Below, one piece after another: positions 14,590 through 19,265 of a stretch of 19,265 nt of DNA. Source of the stretch: CAZIWX01 sp964543125 (lineage in GTDB: Bacteria > Fidelibacterota > UBA8477). The notes below the pieces were generated by a model that made no database searches, had not been told where the DNA came from, and saw only the letters and a program-made list of their open reading frames with translations. Made by a program: the position numbers and the translations under genes. The stretch is from positions 1 through 19,265 of the forward strand of contig CAZIWX010000045.1 in NCBI GenBank assembly GCA_964543125.1, given 5' to 3'. Position 1 is the first letter of the stretch. Every line of letters begins with the position of its first letter.

Positions 14590-15332
14590 TTACGCAACTC
14601 CCGCTCGGTGAAAAAGCCTTTCGGATAGGTTACGGCATAGGTGATCTCTTCCACACCCATCTCGGTGGAGGTGTTTTCCAGCTTATTCCGCATCACCATT
14701 TGGAATGCGGTGGGGATGCCTTCCACGTCACGGATGTCTTTAAAATAGAGGGCCTTGGTGTGCTGGCCGTCCCGGTCGAAGTAATGGATTTCCAGCGGGC
14801 TGTAATCTTTCTGCCGGACCAGAATCTCCAGTTTGCCGTAAGAAACATCGCTCTCCGGTTTCGGTGTAAGTTGGAGCGTGTAGCAAAGCTGATCGTCTAC
14901 CGTCGCGTCAGCCAGCCGCCGGGTGGCATAATCATTCTTCCAGGCATTGCCGGAACCCATGTCCTCGTAAGTAAAATCACTACCCTCGAAATTCTGATGT
15001 TTGGCGGAGCTGGCCAGCTTGCGGACGCGCCGGGTGCGGGGGAAATAGGTCCAGATGTCCCCGGCATTGTTGAGCATCAGCGTCGCCATGCCCCGGCTGC
15101 GGGCGGGGTAAGTGTAGCGCATAAGGATGCTTTTACCCTTGGCCGTGGCATAATAATCATAACGGAATTCCCGTTTGCCGCCGGAAGTCGTATTGATGAT
15201 TTGCGTCATCTGGGCCCGGGAATTTTCCGGCTCCAGCACGGTCATCAGGTGATCTAAAATCACCGGGCCATCCTGCGCGGCAAGTGTGCTGGTCAAGCCG
15301 AATAATACAATCCACAACTTTTGGACACGCAT
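14586..15332 (-). CDS. LolA-like outer-membrane lipoprotein-sorting domain protein
   Basis: A 248-residue periplasmic protein. Signal peptide about 1-19 ('LTSTLAA' before Gln20). The mature part resembles the LolA-like proteins annotated 'outer membrane lipoprotein-sorting protein' (the TP_0789-type domain): 'MRYTYPARSRGMATLML' (71-87), 'IWTYFPRTRRVRKLASS' (93-109) and 'NFEGSDFTYEDM' (114-125). These have an open barrel with a hydrophobic cavity and often stand beside MMPL pumps, where they are thought to carry lipids across the periplasm. The start at 15332 is chosen because AAGGAG lies 8 nt upstream and a signal peptide follows at once; longer in-frame starts would lie inside the TetR gene. 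Four bp separate it from the TetR stop. Confidence 0.9.
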   Translation of the reverse strand: MRVQKLWIVLFGLTSTLAAQDGPVILDHLMTVLEPENSRAQMTQIINTTSGGKREFRYDYYATAKGKSILMRYTYPARSRGMATLMLNNAGDIWTYFPRTRRVRKLASSAKHQNFEGSDFTYEDMGSGNAWKNDYATRRLADATVDDQLCYTLQLTPKPESDVSYGKLEILVRQKDYSPLEIHYFDRDGQHTKALYFKDIRDVEGIPTAFQMVMRNKLENTSTEMGVEEITYAVTYPKGFFTERELRK

Positions 15333-15336
15333 GGAA

Positions 15337-15981
15337 TTACTCCTTTTTAGCAGCAGGCTTCGGGCGTACCAAAATGCCTTCCAGAAAGGCACGGATGGTG
15401 ACCTGTTTGAGTTTATCAATATCCATGGTTTGGTTAATCAGGTAGTGGAGCCCCAGACCGTCCAGAGTCGCCATAAGCACCAGCGCCATGGTTTCGCTGT
15501 CCAGGGGCCGGAAAATACCTTCCGCCACGCCCTGTTCCAAAATGGCCATTCCCAGTTCCTGAATGGTGTGATAGAGGGTAATGATATTGTTATCCGGTTG
15601 ACGGCCGGCATGATACCCCCGGAGTCCCTGAGCCCAAATTTCGGTTATGATGAGCATTTCTTCGGGAGTTGTCGTTTTGAACCAGTCCAGGTTCATTCCC
15701 AGTATCATAAAGATTTTTTTATCGGCCGGCAGGGAGAGGCGGTTCACCTCTTCCAGGCCGGTTTGGACCAGATCAAAGAATTGGTTGAGGATTGCCCGGA
15801 AGATATCGTCTTTGCTGTGGAAATACTCGTAAACGGTGCCTTTACCCACGCCGGCGGCCTGGGCGATATCGGCGATTTTGCCTTTTTGGAGTCCATCCCG
15901 GGCGAAAATTTTGAAAGCGGCGGTGATAATGGCAGTGTATTTCCGGGTATGATTTTTAGAAATGAGGTTTTGCAGTGCCAT
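15337..15981 (-). CDS. TetR family transcriptional regulator
   Basis: A 214-residue repressor. The N-terminal DNA-binding domain has the TetR helix-turn-helix 'KIADIAQAAGVGKGTVYEYF' (35-54), preceded by 'AAFKIFARDGL' and followed by 'HSKDDIFRAIL'. The C-terminal two thirds is helical, as expected for the ligand-binding and dimer domain; the ligand cannot be predicted. It is the first gene of the minus-strand unit with the LolA-like, barrel and RND genes and has its own palindromic operator and promoter directly upstream. By analogy with other TetR-controlled pumps it probably represses the whole unit until a hydrophobic ligand binds. The ATG at 15981 has AAGG about 9 nt upstream. Confidence 0.93.
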   Translation of the reverse strand: MALQNLISKNHTRKYTAIITAAFKIFARDGLQKGKIADIAQAAGVGKGTVYEYFHSKDDIFRAILNQFFDLVQTGLEEVNRLSLPADKKIFMILGMNLDWFKTTTPEEMLIITEIWAQGLRGYHAGRQPDNNIITLYHTIQELGMAILEQGVAEGIFRPLDSETMALVLMATLDGLGLHYLINQTMDIDKLKQVTIRAFLEGILVRPKPAAKKE

Positions 15982-16005
15982 TCAATATTGCCTTCTTCCC
16001 GTCCT

Positions 16006-16021
16006 GACTGACCGGTCAGTC
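16006..16021. promoter_or_regulatory. Perfect 16-bp palindrome: predicted TetR operator
   Basis: GACTGACCGGTCAGTC is fully self-complementary. It lies 25 bp upstream of the TetR start codon and begins 2 bp after the proposed -10 hexamer, so it covers the expected transcription start. Size, symmetry and place are those of TetR-family operators (half-site TGACCG). Confidence 0.85.
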
Positions 16022-16023
16022 GA

Positions 16024-16051
16024 AAGATAAATTACACCTCCGGGTTGTCAA
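16024..16051 (-). promoter_or_regulatory. Sigma70-type promoter of the TetR-pump unit
   Basis: On the minus strand a consensus -35 TTGACA (16046-16051) is followed after 16 bp by TATCTT (16024-16029) as -10. The -35 is perfect and the -10 matches four of six consensus bases. Placement immediately upstream of the operator supports function. Confidence 0.7.
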
Positions 16052-16338
16052 GCGATTTTCGGCCCCGGCCCTTGGTGATCGCCACGTTCGCCTATTCCTG
16101 ATTCAACGTAAACCTTTGTATCTCGCGAAGTAGCTAAATGCAGGCTGACAAGTTGTAGCTGTCCCGGTTCAGCCGTTCCGGTGGACGTCCTGACGCTTTG
16201 ATAATTTTGCGGTCCTAAAGCCGGCCTCATTTGCGTTCCGGCAGTCATTGCCACTGTCGGTTCAGCCAACCGGCAGCACCCGGATTGAGCCTTTTGAGCT
16301 GTTACCGGTTCGCCGTTAGAGGCTCCGGCCGGTAAAGG
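16052..16338. other. Intergenic between the SLC13 gene stop and the TetR promoter
   Basis: About 290 bp with no credible gene. A minus-strand open frame from a TTG near 16269 has no Shine-Dalgarno and no recognisable motif. Two short palindromes are present: CGGTT (16258-16262) / AACCG (16268-16272), and ACCGG (16304-16308) / CCGGT (16329-16333) just after the transporter stop. Neither has a T-run, so I do not call a terminator. The element TCAGCC with preceding CGGT occurs twice (near 16165 and 16258) but is too short to interpret. Confidence 0.45.
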
Positions 16339-17886
16339 TTAGGGGTGAATCCCGGCGGTATGATTGGCCCAATCCGGAAATTGGGTTGGATCGAATCCGA
16401 ATACCTGCTGCCCGAGATAATAGAAGACCAGCGTTATCACCAGAACGCCAATTAGATTAATGAAGAATCCAATTTTTGCCATATCCCGGATTTCCACCCG
16501 TTCACTGCCGAAAACAATGGCGTTGGGGGGTGTCGCCACCGGCATCATAAACGCCTGGGAGGCGGCCAGTGTCGCCGGGATCATCAAAATGAGCGGATTA
16601 AGGTGCATTGCAATGGCCACCGAAGCCAGGATGGGTAAGATCATTTGAGTCGTCGCGGTGTTGGATGTCAATTCAGTGAGGAAGGTGATGGAGAGGCAGA
16701 TAATCATGATAATGATAAGGGGGTGAATGTGCTGGAATCCCATGAGGTGGTTGCCAATAATTTCCGAAAGGCCGGAAGCTTGCATTCCCTTGGCCAGTGC
16801 GAAACCGCCCCCGAACAGCAATACGATATTCCAGGGTAGCCGCCGCACCACATCGGCCCCCATGATCGTTGCCGTTTTAGCCCGTGGTGAGCGGCTGGGA
16901 ATAAAGAACAGAATGGCGGCCATGAAGATGGCTACCGTCCCATCATCCACCAGCTTAGGATAAGGGATTAACTGGGACCAACCGGGGATTGTGAAGCTGC
17001 CCAGGGTGAGGGGCCGGCGGAAAATCCATAATAAGGCGGTGAGCATGAAAACGATTAGAACGACGCGCTCTTCGAATTGAATCGGTCCCAGGCTGGCATA
17101 TTCCGACTCCACTATATTCGTATCTGCATGGATCGATTGGGGTATGCGGTAAAACAGTTTGGTAATCATAAACCAAATAATGACCAGCATAATAACCGCC
17201 AGGGGCAAACCCATTAGCAACCAGGTTCCAAAAGCGATGGGCTCGGCTCCCGGAAAGGTGATTTGAAATATTCGGGTGAACGCCAGATTGGGCGGTGTTC
17301 CCACCAGTGTGGCAATCCCACCCACGGAACAGGCGTAGGCGATACCCAGCATCAATCCGGTGGAAAATTGGCGGGTTGTCCCGGCGCTGAATTGATCTTC
17401 CATCTGCACAATAATCGCCAAGCCGATGGGCATCATCATCACCGCGGTGGCTGTATTGGAAATCCACATGGACAAAAAAGCCGCCGCCGCCATAAAGCCC
17501 AGAATGATGCGGTCAGCGCTGCCGCCGATAAACCGGATAATCGTCAGGGCAATTCGTTTGTGCAGGGACCATTTTTCCATGGTCAGGGCGATCATAAAGC
17601 CGCCGATAAAGAGGAAAATCGTGCTGTTGATATACAGATGGGCTATATCGTCGGCCTTGAGAATGCCGAAGGCCGGGAAAAAAATCAGGGGTAACAGCGC
17701 CGTGGCGAATAAGGGGATGGCGTCGGTAATCCACCAGGCGGCCATTAAAACCGCTACCGCCGCCATTTTTCCGGCGCGGGGAAACTCGGCGCCGAAGGTT
17801 AAAAACACGGCCAAAATCAAAAACAGGATAGCTCCCAGTCCCAAACCCCATTTTTGCAGGTTGCTACGGGATACTGAATTCGGCAT
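16339..17886 (-). CDS. SLC13/DASS family sodium-coupled anion (dicarboxylate or sulfate-type) transporter
   Basis: A 515-residue inner-membrane carrier with about twelve hydrophobic helices. It has both inverted-repeat signature motifs of the divalent anion:Na+ symporters: 'WISNTATAVMMMP' (141-153) and 'LTSNTATTQMILP' (406-418). The SNT triplets (143-145 and 408-410) form the sodium and carboxylate site. 'GTPPN' (196-200) and a later 'ATPPN' are the paired loops that follow. Family members take up succinate, malate, citrate or sulfate; the carboxylate branch is more likely here given both SNT motifs, but the substrate is not proved. The ATG at 17886 has a GGAGG Shine-Dalgarno. It is the last of three tightly spaced membrane-protein genes (19-20 bp gaps). 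Confidence 0.94.
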   Translation of the reverse strand: MPNSVSRSNLQKWGLGLGAILFLILAVFLTFGAEFPRAGKMAAVAVLMAAWWITDAIPLFATALLPLIFFPAFGILKADDIAHLYINSTIFLFIGGFMIALTMEKWSLHKRIALTIIRFIGGSADRIILGFMAAAAFLSMWISNTATAVMMMPIGLAIIVQMEDQFSAGTTRQFSTGLMLGIAYACSVGGIATLVGTPPNLAFTRIFQITFPGAEPIAFGTWLLMGLPLAVIMLVIIWFMITKLFYRIPQSIHADTNIVESEYASLGPIQFEERVVLIVFMLTALLWIFRRPLTLGSFTIPGWSQLIPYPKLVDDGTVAIFMAAILFFIPSRSPRAKTATIMGADVVRRLPWNIVLLFGGGFALAKGMQASGLSEIIGNHLMGFQHIHPLIIIMIICLSITFLTELTSNTATTQMILPILASVAIAMHLNPLILMIPATLAASQAFMMPVATPPNAIVFGSERVEIRDMAKIGFFINLIGVLVITLVFYYLGQQVFGFDPTQFPDWANHTAGIHP

Positions 17887-17905
17887 TGGTTCCTCCGGTA
17901 GTGAT

Positions 17906-18229
17906 TTATTCAGTCGTGGATTGGAGTGATCGCACGAGGTAAAGCGCTAAAAAGTAAAAACTGGCGGCGGCGAAACAAAAATAGGCTTCCCAGGCAAACA
18001 TGCGGCGGATCAGCATATTATTAACCGGGTCGGTGGTGAGCATGCGGGCGCCGCCGTATAAGCCGCCGATGATAAAATTGAGAAACACGACCGTGTGAAT
18101 CCAGCCGGCCCATTTGGGATTGCCTCGTTTGCGTTGCCATAACCCGATCCCGATCATCACCAGATAGATCACATACAGAATGAATTTCGAGGCTTCGGCG
18201 GCCCCGGTGTAAAAAGTGGCGGCTTCCAT
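17906..18229 (-). CDS. Small membrane protein of unknown function (107 aa)
   Basis: No family recognised. Three hydrophobic helices are visible (about 14-31, 43-61 and 78-99), joined by a basic loop 'WQRKRGNPK' (about 31-39), which by the positive-inside rule would be cytoplasmic. A very good Shine-Dalgarno (AGGAGG) precedes the ATG at 18229, and the gene is spaced 20 bp from the upstream and 19 bp from the downstream gene. Its position between another small membrane protein and the SLC13 carrier suggests co-expression with the carrier; whether it is an accessory subunit is open. Confidence 0.78.
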   Translation of the reverse strand: MEAATFYTGAAEASKFILYVIYLVMIGIGLWQRKRGNPKWAGWIHTVVFLNFIIGGLYGGARMLTTDPVNNMLIRRMFAWEAYFCFAAASFYFLALYLVRSLQSTTE

Positions 18230-18249
18230 ATTCCCCTCCTACGGTTTAG

Positions 18250-18699
18250 TTAAGCAGGTTTCATAATAATCAACTTTTGAAACAGCCGGATAAACGGCGT
18301 AAACAAGGCGACCAGCAAGCCATATTGCAACGGATGAACCGCCCAGGCGCCGAATGGCAGCGTACCGAGAGCAAAGACCAACGCGGTTGCGGATGAGCCG
18401 GCCAGGGCAATTAGTCCGGTTTTATAAGCCCAGGTTTTAGATCTGAAAAATCCCAGGACGAATAATTCCGAGCTGACGATGAGAATGGCATCGGTGGTTC
18501 CCAGGGCGATTAAAAACGGAATGGCGGCTTCCGGCCAACCCTGAGCCGGTGGCGGCGCCGGAAAGCCGATTCGGCCTTCAGTTAGATAAATGCTACCGGC
18601 CCGCACCAGGGCGATGAAGTGCAACCCCTGTATCATACCAAAATAGCTTACCAGTGCTTTTGAAATCCGCAAACGAAGTCTCCCCCGGTTTATTTTCAT
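18250..18699 (-). CDS. Membrane protein of unknown function (149 aa)
   Basis: No family recognised. After a basic N-terminus (RGRLRLR) there are about four hydrophobic segments (about 17-30, 60-85, 92-112 and 121-140) with an acidic residue (Asp70 region, 'TTDAILIVSSELF') inside the second. A Pro-rich loop 'FPAPPPAQGWPE' lies between the first and second. The start at 18699 is preferred to an upstream in-frame ATG at 18795, because the extra 32 residues look like non-coding sequence; neither start has a convincing Shine-Dalgarno. First gene of the unit ending with the SLC13 carrier. Its promoter must lie in 18700-18921, shared with the divergent secreted-protein gene. Confidence 0.72.
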   Translation of the reverse strand: MKINRGRLRLRISKALVSYFGMIQGLHFIALVRAGSIYLTEGRIGFPAPPPAQGWPEAAIPFLIALGTTDAILIVSSELFVLGFFRSKTWAYKTGLIALAGSSATALVFALGTLPFGAWAVHPLQYGLLVALFTPFIRLFQKLIIMKPA

Positions 18700-18921
18700 G
18701 TTAGTTGCCCAAATATGGTGTCTTACCAGCGGAAAGTGAAGCGGGAAAAGGAATAATGAAAAGCCGTTACACAAATCTATAGGGTTGCCTAACACCTAAA
18801 AACACTATAAATTCACGCCGTAATTAATTGAGTATAGAGTGGTACCTGGTAAATAGACTTTGCGCTTAGGCTTTTATCAACGGCCAAAATTTTATTCGCT
18901 TTTCAAGCGAGGGAGTGGGCC

Positions 18922-19265
18922 ATGAAACCGATAACCACAATTCGTCGATCATTTTTCCGAATTAGCCTGGTATTTTTTCTGGGTTTCTGCCAATTCAGCC
19001 GGGGACAATCCGTTACCACGGCGCTTTACGACGATAACACCAACACACTTTCGCTGAATTTTGATATCACCATCAACACCGGCTCCCTGAACCCCGGAAA
19101 ATTTCACCTCGGTGACGGCGAGTCCACGGTGGATTTGACCCACGCCGTCAACCTGGCGGCCGGCGAAAGCGAAACCGCCATTGACATGGGATTGCTCTAT
19201 GGCAGCGTCCTCGACAGCATGATTGGCAGCTACTATGGAGACAATGCCCATCAATTCCGTTATTG
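18922..19265 (+). CDS. Secreted protein, N-terminal part (runs off window)
   Basis: An open frame of 114 codons with no stop before the window edge. The ATG at 18922 has GAGGGA about 8 nt upstream. The N-terminus has basic residues (IRRSFFR) and a hydrophobic core 'ISLVFFLGF', followed by 'CQFSRGQ', a likely signal peptide cleaved around residue 29. The following sequence 'TTALYDDNTNTLSLNFD' reads like the first strand of an immunoglobulin-like or surface repeat domain, as found in large secreted proteins of FCB-type bacteria. Function unknown. A weak candidate promoter is TTGAGT (18828-18833) with TAAATA (18850-18855). Confidence 0.8.
   Translation, partial: MKPITTIRRSFFRISLVFFLGFCQFSRGQSVTTALYDDNTNTLSLNFDITINTGSLNPGKFHLGDGESTVDLTHAVNLAAGESETAIDMGLLYGSVLDSMIGSYYGDNAHQFRY

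Noticed and set aside
16048..16269. Minus-strand 73-aa frame between the SLC13 and TetR genes
   Set aside because: It starts at TTG without a Shine-Dalgarno, overlaps the TetR promoter region and has no recognisable motif.

Overview
The window is a stretch of ordinary Gram-negative chromosome, cut at both ends and carrying one scaffold gap (100 N). The Gram-negative envelope is shown by two predicted outer-membrane barrels, a LolA-like periplasmic protein and an RND/MMPL pump. The gene mix (bacterial secernin, phosphate butyryltransferase-like enzyme, single-domain asparaginase, a secreted protein at the right edge) and the dispersed GAGCTCGTCGAAG-type repeats fit an environmental FCB-group or related uncultured lineage. 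That placement is inference; no rRNA or other decisive marker is present.

Left part (1-2967): the 3' end of valS; a two-gene minus-strand unit of a one-domain asparaginase and a small membrane protein; a lone lipoprotein/barrel-like protein; and a minus-strand isoprenylcysteine-methyltransferase-like membrane enzyme.

Middle (3082-9708, all plus strand): a class III PLP aminotransferase; an unrecognised protein that appears to keep all the landmark residues of a kinase-like (APH/choline-kinase) fold; a secernin-type peptidase C69 protein placed 15 bp downstream of it; a secreted lipase-like alpha/beta hydrolase; a CPBP intramembrane protease; and a phosphate butyryltransferase-like enzyme with no butyrate kinase beside it. 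A REP-like long hairpin lies between the hydrolase and the CPBP gene. The convergent gap at 9709-10164 holds the decayed 3' end of a PIN-domain (VapC-type) toxin gene.

Right-middle (10165-16051, minus strand): an apparent operon TetR - LolA-like - outer-membrane barrel - RND/MMPL pump. It looks like a trans-envelope system for a lipid or other hydrophobic molecule. The TetR gene has a good sigma70-type promoter with a perfect 16-bp palindrome over the expected transcription start, which predicts autoregulation. Between the barrel and pump genes are two hairpins that share a core but have different self-complementary arms, then a 120-bp tandem repeat interrupted by the assembly gap.

Right end (16339-19265): a minus-strand unit of two small membrane proteins and a SLC13/DASS sodium-coupled anion transporter, then the start of a divergently transcribed secreted protein cut by the window edge.

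The points most worth following up are the kinase-like/secernin/aminotransferase neighbourhood, the paired same-core hairpins, and the tandem repeat that hides the true gap size. No CRISPR array, phage, intact transposase, tRNA or rRNA was seen.
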